Shown piece by piece: positions 32,851 to 43,474 of a stretch of 64,000 bases of DNA. The position numbers and the translations under genes were made by a program. The notes beneath the pieces were generated by a model. It saw only the letters and a program-made list of their open reading frames with translations. It searched no databases and was not told the DNA's origin. Numbering within the stretch: position 1 is the first letter of the stretch; every line of letters starts with the position of its first letter. The DNA comes from Mangifera indica (taxonomy: Eukaryota; Streptophyta; Magnoliopsida; Sapindales; Anacardiaceae), in contig NC_058145.1 in assembly GCF_011075055.1 (NCBI RefSeq), positions 5,799,228-5,863,227 of the forward strand. The letters run 5' to 3'.

Positions 32851-34141
32851 ACAGCTCGCATGTAAAGATTTTAAATATGCTTTCTGCTTTCTGCTTTCTT
32901 GTATCATATGAGTCATTATAAAACCAAAAATACTTGTTTTCCATTTTCTGAAAACATGCATAACTTAGAAAATGGTTTACCTCTTTCTTTATTTTTTTTT
33001 TTCTGAAATCATGCATATGCTATAATTCCTCATGTATGCACGTATACCTATAATATGAAATATGCCCATTCATTGTTTTCCCTTATTTTTTTTTCATTCC
33101 TTATCAAACATCATATTATTTTCTCATGCATTTATATATATCTTACGCATCAAATTAATTTCAAATATACAATATAGGCTTCATATAGGGGTTATTCCAC
33201 ATATCATGCACATAATTAAGTGGAAATTAACCTACATCACATAAAATGACACTTTTGCCCCTTATGGATAAAATTACATGCTTACACTTAATACAAATTC
33301 TTTCATCAGTTCATCATTTCTCATATATTCAACACACAAAATCCATTAAGCTAACCCTAGGAATATGAAATGTCTAAAATACCCTTATGGCCAAAAATTA
33401 CATCATGAATTCTAATGAATTTCTTTATCCTTTTAAGCATAAATCACCTTAATTCTAATACCTTACACACTTATATAAGTAAAGGTTGTTTAAATAACCT
33501 AACTCAAATTTACTTCAAGTATGTAAAGTATGAAATTCTTACATTTTCTTTGCTAATTAGGTGATTTAAGCTTATTCTCCTTCTTTTCTTCTTTCTAGCA
33601 ACCTTAATCAACCAAAAATATAATCATTTATCAAAACCCTAAACTTGACATCTCTTAAAAATTAAATTTTTTATCTTAAAACTTACCAGAATTGATAGAT
33701 CTACACTTTTTATAACTGCAGGCTTTAAAAATTAGGTGATTTAGCTAGGTTTTTGGATGAATTTTGATTGAAGGAAAGCTTTAGCTAAAAATAATAGAGG
33801 TTCTCGGCAAATGAAGAAGAAAATAAATAGGTTATGGGTTTTATAAGCCTTTTGGACCAATTTGCCCTTAACCTTTTCCAAAAATGATGATTTTATCCTT
33901 AACCAATTACCAAAAACCCTTAGCACCACCATATAATTTCAAGTATGCCATTCAATTTTCATTCCCACTTTGTCTCTTAAATCCTTCTAAAATGACCATT
34001 TTACCCCCTTTAAAAATTATTGCTCATTTAGTAGTTTTCTATAATTCTTTTGCAATTTCTTTCAACAATAAGTTATAAAATCAACTTTAGGGGTAATTTT
34101 GGAAGTGGAGTTTACTGACATACCTGAATCCAAGTGTTACA

Positions 34142-34155
34142 TTTCTTCCTCCCTT
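34142..34155 (-). promoter_or_regulatory. Polypurine tract of element D
   Basis: AAGGGAGGAAGAAA on the minus strand directly before TGTAACAC. Confidence 0.8.
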
Positions 34156-34431
34156 AAAAGAATTTCGTCCTTGAAATTTAAACAAATAGGTTGGGAAATC
34201 TCTCTCTCATTTGTTGCTCAACCTCCCATGTGGTTTCTTCCACCTTATGATTCTTCCATAATACTTTCACTAATGGAATTGTCTTATTTCGGAGCTCTTT
34301 TATTTTCTGTCTAGTATATGCACCGGCTGCTCCTCATAAGCTAAATCTTCTTTTAATTTCACATAATCTGATTTCAAGACCTGTGAAGGATCGCTAATGT
34401 ACTTTAAAGAAATATGAAATACATTATGAAC

Positions 34432-35742
34432 TCAATCCATACTAGGTGGAAGTGCAAGTCTATAAGCCACCTTGCCCACTCTTTCTAAAATTTCAAATGG
34501 GCCAATAAATCTTGGAGCAAGTTTCCCTTTTCTTCCAAATCTCATCACGTGATTATAAAGGGCTACTTTCACAAAAACTTTGTCACCCAGTTGAAACTCT
34601 ACTTCTTTCCTTTTCAAATCTACATAGCTCTTTTGTCTATCCTGAGCTTGCTTCAATCTAGTCTTGATAGTCTTTATATCTTCCACTATCCTCTGGGTTA
34701 ACTCAGGCCTAAGAACTTGACTCAAATCATCTCGCTCTCCTATGTCATCCTAATGTAATGGAGATCTACACTTTCTTCCATAAAGAGCCTCATATGGTGC
34801 CATTTTAATGGTGGACTGGTAACTATTACTATATGCAAATTCTATCAATGGAATCATTTCATGCTAGGTCATTTTGTAATCTAAACAACGGGCCCTTAAC
34901 ATATCCTCTAGTATTTGATTCACCATTTCTGTCTAGCCATCTGTTTGAGGATGATATGCTGTGCTAAATGCCAGCCTAGTACCCAATGCTCTTTGTAAGC
35001 TACCCCAAAAAGCTGAAACAAATCTGGGGTCTCTATCCAACACAATAGTTTTGGGTACATCATGTAATCTCACAATCTTCTGTACATAAATCTGGGCCAA
35101 TTGATCTGAAGTAAAACTATCTTTCACTAGAATAAAATGTGTCGATTTAGTCAATCTATCTACAATCACCCATAGTGCATTATAGCCTTTTTGTACTCGA
35201 GGTAGGCCAATGATGAAATCCATTGAAATATCTTCCCATTTCCATTCAGGAACACTAAGTGGGTGAAGTAAACCCGAAGGTCTCTGATGCTCGACCTTGA
35301 CCTGTTGACATACTAAGCACTCAACTATATAGTCACCAATATCTTTCTTCATACCTATTCACCAATAAGTTTTCTTTAAATCTTGATACATCTTTACTCC
35401 CCCAGAATAGGCAGTGTAAAGTGCATCATGTGCTTCACTTAAATTTTTCTTTCTCAACTCTAAATCTTGAGGAATACATACCCTGTTTCTGAACTTGAGC
35501 ACGTCATCAATCATTTGAAACTCAGTTGTTTTCCCTTCATATATCTGTTGACTTATTTTCTGGCACCACAAATCTTCTACTTGCTTCTCTTTTATTTTAT
35601 TGAAGAGATTAGGTTGAATTCTCAATCTGGCCACCTGACTTCCTATCAACTTAATTTGTTCCCTCTGAAACTCTTCCTGTAACTTTATCTGAGTGGTGAG
35701 TTGAGCTATGACAATCTTTCTACTCAAGGCATCGGCTACCAC
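34432..35742 (-). pseudogene. Integrase of element D with stops
   Basis: The piece at 35359-35742 links the end of RNase H (VADALSRK) to the HHCC finger. The piece at 34933-35352 carries CLVCQQVK, the core SMDFIIGLPRVQKGYNALWVIVDRLTKSTHF and AYHPQTDG. A TAG at 34933-34935 replaces the Gln of the TDGQTE motif. 34432-34725 is the C-terminal part VFVKVALYNHVMRFGRKGKLAPRFIGPFEILERVGKVAYRLALPP, typical of Tekay/Del elements. An intact enzyme would integrate element DNA; this copy is interrupted at least twice. Confidence 0.85.
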
Positions 35743-35811
35743 ATTTGCTTTACCTGGCTGATAGTTAATATCACATTCATAATCTTTGACTAGCTTTAAC
35801 CATCTTCTTTG

Positions 35812-36758
35812 TCATATATTCAAGTCTTTCTGAGTGAAAAAATATTTTAGACTTTTATGGGCAGTGTAGATATTACATTTAACTCCATATAAATAATGCC
35901 TCCAAATTTTTAAAGCAAAAACCATTGTCGCTAACTCTAAATCATGGGTAGGGTAGCGTGTTTCATAGTCTTTTAACTGTCGACAGGTATACGCTATCAC
36001 CTTAACCCTCTGCATCAACACGACTCCCAAACCATTATGCGAGGCATCGCAATAAATATGCCTTCCTCTGGTAATACTAAAATATGAGCTGTAGTCAACG
36101 GTCTTTATTGCTCTTGGAAACATTTTTCACAAGCTTCAGTCCATAGAAAAGGAGTTCCTTGTCTAGTAAGAGCTGTAAGTGGTTTGGCTAACTAGGCAAA
36201 ACCTCGTACAAATCTCCTGTAATAGCCGGCTAGCCCTAAAAAGCTTTTAATTTCCTTCACCGTTTTTGGTCTCACCCATTCAAGTATTGTTTCCACTTTA
36301 CTGGGGTCTACAACTATACCTTCCTTAGTAACCACATGTCCCAAAAATACTACTCGATCCAACCAGAATTCACACTTAGAGAATTTGGCATACAATTTCT
36401 TTTCTCTCAATCTTTGTAGCACAAATCTCAAGTGTTCGACGTGTTCTTCTTCTGATCTGGAGTATATCAAGATATCATCAATAAATACTACTAAGAATTT
36501 GTCAAGGCAATCATGAAATACTCGATTCATTAAATCCATAAAGATTACTGGGGCATTAGTTAATCCAAAGGGCATCATCACAAACTCGTAGTGCCCATAG
36601 CGAGTTCGAAAAACTGTCTTTGGAATATCTTGCTCTACAATCCTCACCTAGTGATAACCCGACCTCAAGTCAATTTTGGAGAACACAGAAGCTCCTTTCA
36701 ATTGATCAAATAAATCATCAATTCAAGGCAACAAGTATTTATTCTTCACTGTTAGTTT
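35812..36758 (-). pseudogene. RT C-terminal part and RNase H of element D
   Basis: The frame 36192-36647 holds [23 protein letters not shown] and the catalytic FIDDIL box with both Asp residues, then [11 protein letters not shown] and [12 protein letters not shown]. 35812-36123 is RNase H ([14 protein letters not shown]...[22 protein letters not shown]). Just upstream a TAG at 36649-36651 replaces the Gln of GYHQ, and a TGA near 36724 replaces Arg in the PRIDD motif. C1 inserts at 36763, and the N-terminal RT continues at 43475. Confidence 0.85.
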
Positions 36759-36763
36759 ATTTA

Positions 36764-37758
36764 TGATGTATTTTCGGCTACCTCTCCAACCCTAGCTTCC
36801 AATTCTCTATCAAGTCTCCATTTGGCTCAAGCCACCATTAAGAATGAAGAATTAGCTTCATGCAAGCCCAAAGATTCATTGCTTTTTCCACATTGGCCCA
36901 ACTTTACTTTTGGGTGCAATTTCATTACTTGCATCCAAGGCCTTAATGAAATGGAAACTTAAATGAGTCCAAGAAGCCAACTCCAAGCCCACTTGAAGCC
37001 CAAGTAGATGAGGTAGCCCTCCATCACTTAAATGGAGCCCAAGATGCCATGAAGCCCATTTAGTTGGATTGCAACTAAATGGGAAGCAAGTAACTTTAGT
37101 TGGTGGACATAGTTCCACCTTTTAGGGAAAAGTTGTCCCTTTTTGTTGTTTTCTTGAATTAAGATAGTATGGCCTTAGTATTGAATGAATGGTTAAGCTT
37201 AAATGAAGGGAAAAGCTTCTATGTCAAAATTAATGCTCCATTTTGCCGCCACTTGCTCTTGTATATATGAAAGTGGATTTTCATTTGTAAGCTAGACTTC
37301 TTGCTAATGAATATTCAAGTAAAAGTTTTGTAGCTTTTCTTTAGTTGCTTTTTTCCTTTATCCAATTCATCTTGGAGGAAGAATTGGTGGTGGAAGACCC
37401 TAAGGTTGGTGGAAATTTCCTTTATGCCTTGGTTAACTTTCTTGTTACCCCTTGGAATCCAAAGTGTGAATGTGTGTTATATGCCCGGGTACTGTTCACA
37501 GTATGTAATTTTGCCATTTTCAGATTTTGCCATCCAACTTTGAAACTAGTTTTGAATGCCTTGTTGATTGAGTTGTGATTGCTATCATATATCATTAGAA
37601 AGCTCTTTGAATGCCCTTTCCAATGAACCATAATTTGTATGTTTTGGAAGTCATTTGATTGGTCAAATTGGAAGACAAAATGCTGCTATGCCATATGAAC
37701 AATAAATTCCAGATTTTCAGTTTGTGACTTGTTGCATTGCCTTGATGGATATGCACCA
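36764..37758 (+). repeat. 5' LTR of element C1
   Basis: Starts TGATGTATTTTC and ends ATGCACCA. A TATATAT box at 37262-37268, preceded by CACTTGCTCTTG, is the likely promoter. U5 carries one TACTGTTCAC motif (about 37488). Confidence 0.95.
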
Positions 37759-37760
37759 TT

Positions 37761-37772
37761 TGGTATCAGAGC
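37761..37772 (+). promoter_or_regulatory. Primer-binding site of element C1
   Basis: TGGTATCAGAGC, two bases after the 5' LTR; complementary to initiator tRNA-Met. Confidence 0.95.
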
Positions 37773-37966
37773 ATAGGTTATTTGTGTGATTTGTTGACTG
37801 ATTTTCATCTCCGAAGCTACTGTTCATCTCCCGGAATTTACTGTTCACTACAAATTACTGTTCACAGAACCTTAATTTGCCTTAAACACAAACCTTCCTT
37901 AACCTAAACACTTACCAATACTCACCCCAACCCTTACACACTTATAACCATTAACCATTACCACAA

Positions 37967-40729
37967 ATGTCCCACAAAAGAACTTCATCCTCATCCTCCT
38001 CACCTCCTCATCCTTGGGAATTTGCCCACATGGCATTAAAAGAAGAAGTTAAAGGAGAACTTAAGGCCATTAAGGACCAAATGAATCAAATGATGCAAAT
38101 GATGAGAGATTTGACCCTCACTCAAAGTAGGGCACCCTTATCACAGCCCCAAACTTCAACACAAAGCCAAATACCCCTTCCTCCACCTCACCCAACCCAA
38201 CTACATCAACCAAGAAGACATATTAGACCTTCCCCTCCTCCTCCTAGACATCATAGGGAGGAATTGATGCTTCATGATTATTCAAGTGAGGAAGAACAAG
38301 AGAGGCCACCTAGGAGAGAAAAGGATGATGATAGGGGTTTAAGAATTGAAATTCCGGAATTCGAAGGGAGCATGAGTCCGGATGATTTTGTTGATTGGTT
38401 ACATGCCATAGAGAGAGTTTTTGAATATAAGGGCTATTCGGATGAGAAGAAATGTAAACTTGCCATCTTGAAATTCAAGGATTATGCATCCTTGTGGTGG
38501 GAAAATCTTAAGAAGCAAAGGGAAAGGGATGGTAAAGAGAGAGTGAGATCTTGGGAGAAACTAAAGAAGCTTATGAAGAGAAGATTCCTTCCGGACAACC
38601 ATAAACAAGATCTTTACCTCAAGCTACACACCCTTAAGCAAGGAAGTGATGGAGTAGAGCATTACATAAGGGAGTTTGAGAAGCTATTAATGAGAAGTGA
38701 GCTGCCGGAAGTGAAAGAGCAAACCATTGCAAGATTCATTGGTGGTTTAAACCAAGACATTGCTCATATGGTAGAATTGCAACCATATTGCACATTTGAA
38801 GATGTTTGTAAGTTAGCTATTAAGGTAGAGAAGCAAAAGAAGGCCATGAAGTCTACGGTTGCCAAGCCATTCACCAAGGGGACTTCATTCTACAAAAGCC
38901 CTCCTTTCCACAAGGGAACCACCTTTCAAAAGGGTTCCCCATCCAACTATAAGGCTGCCGAAATCACTTCCAAGGAGAAAGGGAAAGAAAAGGTGGTAGA
39001 ACCTAGCAAGAACAAACCAATTATGGGAAGACTTGATCTATCCAATAAAAAGTGCTTCAAATGTCAAGGCTATGGACACTTCCAAGCCGAATGCCCAAAT
39101 AGAAGAACTTTGTCATTGATGGAGATTCAAGCTATTGAAGAGTCTCTTCAAGAAGATGAAGAAAATGTAGATTATGGCCATGAAGATGGAGCTGCCGAAG
39201 AAGAAGAAGAGGAGATCATGCAAAGGGCTGATGAAGGAGAGATGTTAGTGATTAGAAGAGCATTGCATTCCAAGTCCTTCCCACATGAGGAACAAAGGCT
39301 CCAAATTTTCCAATCAAGATGCACCATTGGAGGCAAGGTGTGTTCTTTGATTATAGATAGTGGAAGTTGTGCAAATGTGGCTTCATCTACATTAGTGGAG
39401 AAACTTGGATTATCTACCATACCTCATCCTCAACCATATAAGCTCCAATGGTTGAGCAATGGGACCAGCCTCCAAGTAGCCAAACAAGTACTTGTTTCCT
39501 TTTCCATTGGCAAGCATTACCAAGATGAGATTGTGTGTGATGTAGTTCCCATAGATGCATGCCATTTGTTGCTAGGGAGACCTTGGCAATTTGATAGAGA
39601 AGTAACTCATAATGGTAAAAAGAACACTTATTCCTTCAAATTCAAGGGGAAGACCATTACTTTGCTACCTCTTAGTCCCCAAGAAGCTAACAAGGCTATC
39701 AAAGGGACAGAAGCTAAAAGGGAGAGTATGTATATGAATGGGCAGCAAGTAGAAAGGGCTCTTTTGAGTTTGCAACCTATCTTTGCATTACTTATACTTG
39801 AAGGGGAGCTCAAACATGAGAAGAAAGAAGCTCATCCCTTAGTTCAATCTCTCTTGGCTGAATTTGAAGATGTGTTCCCACTAGAGCTTCCATCCGGCCT
39901 CCCTCCTATAAGAGGCATTGAGCATCAAATTGACTTGGTTCCGGGTGCACCATTGCCTAATAAGCCAGCCTATAGATGCAATCCCATGGAGATTGAAGAG
40001 TCGCAAAGGCAAGTGGAAGAATTGATTGAAAAAGGCTTTGTAAAGCCTAGCATGAGTCCATGTTCTGTTCCAACCCTACTTGTTCCTAAGAAAGATGGTT
40101 CATATAGGATGTGTGTGGATAGTAGAGCCATTAACAATATAACCATCAAGTATAGGTATCCCATCCCTAGACTTGATGACATGCTTGATGAGTTACATGG
40201 TGCTTGTGTCTTCTCCAAAATTGATCTAAGGAGTGGCTACCATCAAATGAGGATGAAAGAAGGGGATGAATGGAAGACAGCCTTCAAGACTAAGGGAGGC
40301 TTATATGAATGGTTGGTTATGCCCTTTGGCCTTTCAAATGCTCCAAGCACTTTCATGAGGCTTATGAATGAGTTACTCAAACCTTACATTGGTGCATTTG
40401 TTGTTGTTTATTTTGATGACATATTAGTATATAGCAAAACTCTTGATGATCATGTCTTGCATTTGAGAAGTGTTTTTGATGTGTTGAGGAAGAATAAGTT
40501 ATATGCAAAAGAAGAGAAGTGTGAATTCTTTGTAGACCAAGTTGTGTTCCTTGGATATGTAGTTTCTAAGGATGGCATTCAAGTAGATCAATCCAAGGTA
40601 GATGCCATTAAAACTTGGCCCCAACCAAAGACTCTCAGTGAAGTAAGGAGCTTCCATGGCCTTGCTTCTTTTTATAGGCGTTTGTGCCTAATTTTAGCAC
40701 TCTCATGGCTCCCATCACTGAATGTATGA
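37967..40729 (+). CDS. gag-pol: Gag-pol of element C1, first part (gag-protease-RT), ends at a frameshift
   Basis: 920 codons. Residues 1-110 are a Ser-, Pro- and Gln-rich head starting MSHKRTSSSSSS. The retrotransposon gag domain spans about 120-310 (IPEFEGSMSPDDFVDWLHAIERVF). The CCHC knuckle has C363, C366, H371 and C376, followed by an acidic stretch. The protease D464-S465-G466 is in the same frame, so gag and pol are one polyprotein here. RT follows with [28 protein letters not shown] motifs and YFDD at 815-818. After FHGLASFYRR one T of a T run is missing (about 40680), which shifts the frame and gives a stop. The rest of pol continues in another frame at 40736. Confidence 0.92.
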   Translation: MSHKRTSSSSSSPPHPWEFAHMALKEEVKGELKAIKDQMNQMMQMMRDLTLTQSRAPLSQPQTSTQSQIPLPPPHPTQLHQPRRHIRPSPPPPRHHREELMLHDYSSEEEQERPPRREKDDDRGLRIEIPEFEGSMSPDDFVDWLHAIERVFEYKGYSDEKKCKLAILKFKDYASLWWENLKKQRERDGKERVRSWEKLKKLMKRRFLPDNHKQDLYLKLHTLKQGSDGVEHYIREFEKLLMRSELPEVKEQTIARFIGGLNQDIAHMVELQPYCTFEDVCKLAIKVEKQKKAMKSTVAKPFTKGTSFYKSPPFHKGTTFQKGSPSNYKAAEITSKEKGKEKVVEPSKNKPIMGRLDLSNKKCFKCQGYGHFQAECPNRRTLSLMEIQAIEESLQEDEENVDYGHEDGAAEEEEEEIMQRADEGEMLVIRRALHSKSFPHEEQRLQIFQSRCTIGGKVCSLIIDSGSCANVASSTLVEKLGLSTIPHPQPYKLQWLSNGTSLQVAKQVLVSFSIGKHYQDEIVCDVVPIDACHLLLGRPWQFDREVTHNGKKNTYSFKFKGKTITLLPLSPQEANKAIKGTEAKRESMYMNGQQVERALLSLQPIFALLILEGELKHEKKEAHPLVQSLLAEFEDVFPLELPSGLPPIRGIEHQIDLVPGAPLPNKPAYRCNPMEIEESQRQVEELIEKGFVKPSMSPCSVPTLLVPKKDGSYRMCVDSRAINNITIKYRYPIPRLDDMLDELHGACVFSKIDLRSGYHQMRMKEGDEWKTAFKTKGGLYEWLVMPFGLSNAPSTFMRLMNELLKPYIGAFVVVYFDDILVYSKTLDDHVLHLRSVFDVLRKNKLYAKEEKCEFFVDQVVFLGYVVSKDGIQVDQSKVDAIKTWPQPKTLSEVRSFHGLASFYRRLCLILALSWLPSLNV

Positions 40730-40735
40730 AGAAAA

Positions 40736-42673
40736 ATGGGTTTGAATGGTCCACAGCAGCCTCCAAAGCATTTGAAGAGGTTAAAAAAGAAGTTATGTGA
40801 AGCCCCCATACTTGCTCTACCTGATTTTGGTAAGGTATTTGAAGTGGAATGTGATGCAAGTGGAGTTGGCATTGGGGCAGTCCTAACTCAAGCCAAAAGA
40901 CCCATTGCTTACTTTAGTGAGAAGCTGAATGAGTCCAAGAGAAGATACTCCACCTATGACAAAGAATTCTATGCAATTGTTAGAGCCCTTGATCATTGGA
41001 GTCATTACCTAAGGCCTAAACAATTTGTGCTTCATTCCGATCACCAAGCCTTGAAGTTTCTTAGTAGCCAACAGATGATAAGTTCAAGGCATGCTAAATG
41101 GGTGGAATTCCTTCAGTCTTTCTCCTTTGTTTCAGCATATAAACAAGGTTCTTCCAATGTAGTTGCGGATGCTCTTTCAAGAAGGCATTACTTGTTATCC
41201 ATTCTTGATGCAAGAGTTCTAGGTTTCCAGCTTATGAGACAATATTACAATGAAGATGATAAGCTTTGGGAGATCATGAAGAAGTGTTCTAGAGGGGCAT
41301 ATGAAGACTATTCTGTCCATGATGGTTTTCTTTTCAAAGGAGCTAAATTATGCATCCCTAAGAGCTCTTTTAGGGAACTTCTCATTAGGGAGACACATGG
41401 TGGTGGATTAGCAGGTCATTTTGGCATAAATAAGACCTTAGACATGCTTAAGGAGCATTTCTATTGGCCTAAGATGGTGAGTGACGTCCAAGCCATTATT
41501 GCAAGGTGTGGCACATGTCAAAGGTCCAAGTCTCATTTCAAACCTGGTCCTTACATGCCTTTACCTATTCCGGAGCAGCCATGGGAGGATCTTAGCATGG
41601 ATTTTATTGTGGCTCTTCCAATAACTCAAAGGGGAAAGGATGTTATAATGGTGGTAGTAGATAGATTCTCTAAAATGGCCCACTTCATCCCTTGTTCCAA
41701 GACTGAAGATGCTAGCAAGGTGGCTGAATTATTCTTCAAGGAAGTGGTGAAGCTACATGGAATTCCAAGAACCATAGTTTCGGATAGAGACACCAAGTTC
41801 TTGAGCCATTTTTGGAGGACATTATGGAGCAAAATGGGAACCAAGCTCATGTTTAGCACCTCTCACCACCCTCAAACCGATGGTCAAACCGAAGTAACTA
41901 ATAGGACTTTGGGAACAATCTTGAGGACTTTGGTTAACAAGCACTTAAGGGATTGGGACTTGAAGATTGCTCAAGCTGAATTTTCCTACAATAGGAGTCC
42001 AAGTGCAACAACCGGACACTCTCCATTTGAGGTAGTCTATGGCCTTAATCCCTTTACTCCTTTGGATCTAACTTTCTTACCTTTTGATGTGCAAGTTCAT
42101 AAGGATGCCAAGGAGAAAGCTGCTGCCATGAAGAAGCTCCATGAAACCATCAAATTTCAAATCATGAAGGCTAATGAAGCTCATAAGAGGAAGATCAACA
42201 AGCATAGGAAGCCATCCATTTTCAAACCGGGTGACTTGGTTTGGGTGCATTTGAGAAAAGAGAGATTTCCAAGCAAAAGGAGGAGTAAGCTAGCTCCAAG
42301 GGCTGATGGACCATTTGAAGTGCTTGAAAGGGTAAATGACAATGCATACAAGGTGAATCTTCCGGATGAAACGGGAGGAGTCTCGGCCACCTTCAACATT
42401 GGAGATCTTTCACCATACATGGAGGATAGCCACCTTGAGGACTTGAGGGCAAGTCCTTCCCAACCCAGGGGGGATGATGTATTTTCGGCTACCTTTCCAA
42501 CCCTAGCTTCCAATTCTCTATCAAGTCTCCATTTGGCTCAAGCCACCATTAAGAATGAAGAATTAGCTTCATGCAAGCCCAAAGATTCATTGCTTTTTCC
42601 ACATTGGCCCAACTTTACTTTTGGGTGCAATTTCATTACTTGCATCCAAGGCCTTAATGAAATGGAAACTTAA
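40736..42673 (+). CDS. pol: Gag-pol of element C1, second part (RNase H-integrase)
   Basis: A 645-codon frame, downstream of the frameshift and not a separate gene; the ATG at 40736 is fortuitous. It opens with the RT connection and RNase H (CDASGVGIGAVLTQAKRPIAYF). The integrase HHCC finger follows ([29 protein letters not shown]), then the catalytic D289, D350 and E386 with DD35E spacing. The tail is WVHLRKERFPSKRRSKLAPR...NDNAYKVNLPDE. It crosses the polypurine tract and runs 199 bases into the 3' LTR, ending GLNEMET. Confidence 0.9.
   Translation: MGLNGPQQPPKHLKRLKKKLCEAPILALPDFGKVFEVECDASGVGIGAVLTQAKRPIAYFSEKLNESKRRYSTYDKEFYAIVRALDHWSHYLRPKQFVLHSDHQALKFLSSQQMISSRHAKWVEFLQSFSFVSAYKQGSSNVVADALSRRHYLLSILDARVLGFQLMRQYYNEDDKLWEIMKKCSRGAYEDYSVHDGFLFKGAKLCIPKSSFRELLIRETHGGGLAGHFGINKTLDMLKEHFYWPKMVSDVQAIIARCGTCQRSKSHFKPGPYMPLPIPEQPWEDLSMDFIVALPITQRGKDVIMVVVDRFSKMAHFIPCSKTEDASKVAELFFKEVVKLHGIPRTIVSDRDTKFLSHFWRTLWSKMGTKLMFSTSHHPQTDGQTEVTNRTLGTILRTLVNKHLRDWDLKIAQAEFSYNRSPSATTGHSPFEVVYGLNPFTPLDLTFLPFDVQVHKDAKEKAAAMKKLHETIKFQIMKANEAHKRKINKHRKPSIFKPGDLVWVHLRKERFPSKRRSKLAPRADGPFEVLERVNDNAYKVNLPDETGGVSATFNIGDLSPYMEDSHLEDLRASPSQPRGDDVFSATFPTLASNSLSSLHLAQATIKNEELASCKPKDSLLFPHWPNFTFGCNFITCIQGLNEMET
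42467..42474 (+). promoter_or_regulatory. Polypurine tract of element C1
   Basis: AGGGGGGA directly before the 3' LTR start TGATGTAT, within the pol frame. Confidence 0.85.
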
Positions 42674-43469
42674 ATGAGTCCAAGAAGCCAACTCCAAGCC
42701 CACTTGAAGCCCAAGTAGATGAGGTAGCCCTCCATCACTTAAATGAAGCCCAAGATGCCATGAAGCCCATTTAGTTGGATTGCAACTAAATGGGAAGCAA
42801 GTAACTTTAGTTGGTGGACATAGTTCCACCTTTTAGGGAAAAGTTGTCCCTTTTTGTTGTTTTCTTGAATTAATATAGTATGACCTTAGTATTGAATGAA
42901 TGGTTAAGCTTAAATGAAGGGAAAAGCTTCCATGTCAAAATTAATGCTCCATTTTGCCGCCACTTGCTCTTGTATATATGAAAGTGGATTTTCATTTGTA
43001 AGCTAGACTTCTTGCTAATGAATATTCAAGTAAAAGTTTTGTAGCTTTTCTTTAGTTGCTTTTTTCCTTTATCCAATTCATCTTGGAGGAAGAATTGGTG
43101 GTGGAAGACCCTAAGGTTGGTGGAAATTTCCTTTATGCCTTGGTTAACTTTCTTGTTACCCCTTGGAATCCAAAGTGTGAATGTGTGTTATATGCCCGGG
43201 TACTGTTCACAGTATGTAATTTTGCCATTTTCAGATTTTGCCATCCAACTTTGAAACTAGTTTTAAATGCCTTGTTGATTGAGTTGTGATTGCTATCATA
43301 TATCATTAGAAAGCTCTTTGAATGCCCTTTCCAATGAACCATAATTTGTATGTTTTGGAAGTCATTTGATTGGTCAAATTGGAAGACAAAATGCTGCTGT
43401 GCCATATGAACAATAAATTCCAGATTTTCAGTTTGTGACTTGTTGCATTGCCTTGATGGATATGCACCA
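42475..43469 (+). repeat. 3' LTR of element C1
   Basis: 995 bp, the same length as the 5' LTR, with 7 substitutions counted by eye (for example CCTCTCC/CCTTTCC, GGAGCCC/GAAGCCC, TTTTGAATG/TTTTAAATG). Confidence 0.95.
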
Positions 43470-43474
43470 ATTTA

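Larger units (their letters stand above)
31175..34141 (-). repeat. 3' LTR of element D, containing LINE L3
   Basis: On the minus strand it starts TGTAACACTTGG at 34141 and ends GGAGAGGTTACA at 31175. Without L3 it is about 2.37 kb. The inner part matches 45755-46280, including TGTTACAGAAAAAC-like, CCTATTTTAGAGGGC and CAACCGACT landmarks. It contains a (TA)n tract and several copies of TTTTTCTTTGCTGTCCACACAG-type repeats (about 32760-32860). Confidence 0.85.
36764..43469 (+). mobile_element. Element C1: nearly complete Ty3/gypsy (CRM-like) retrotransposon
   Basis: Two 995-bp LTRs (36764-37758 and 42475-43469), primer-binding site, one long gag-pol frame broken by a single-base shift, polypurine tract, and the ATTTA target duplication at 36759-36763 and 43470-43474. 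I count 7 substitutions and no indel between the LTRs, about 99.3% identity, so the insertion is young but older than B1. It lies in the RT gene of element D, which is intact around it. Confidence 0.95.

Noticed and set aside
36876..37118. Frames of 60-110 codons inside family C LTRs (36876-37118, 37345-37578, 42181-42513, 43056-43289, 47852-48049)
   Set aside because: They recur only because the LTR recurs, carry no motif and lie in either orientation relative to the element; they are chance frames in LTR sequence.
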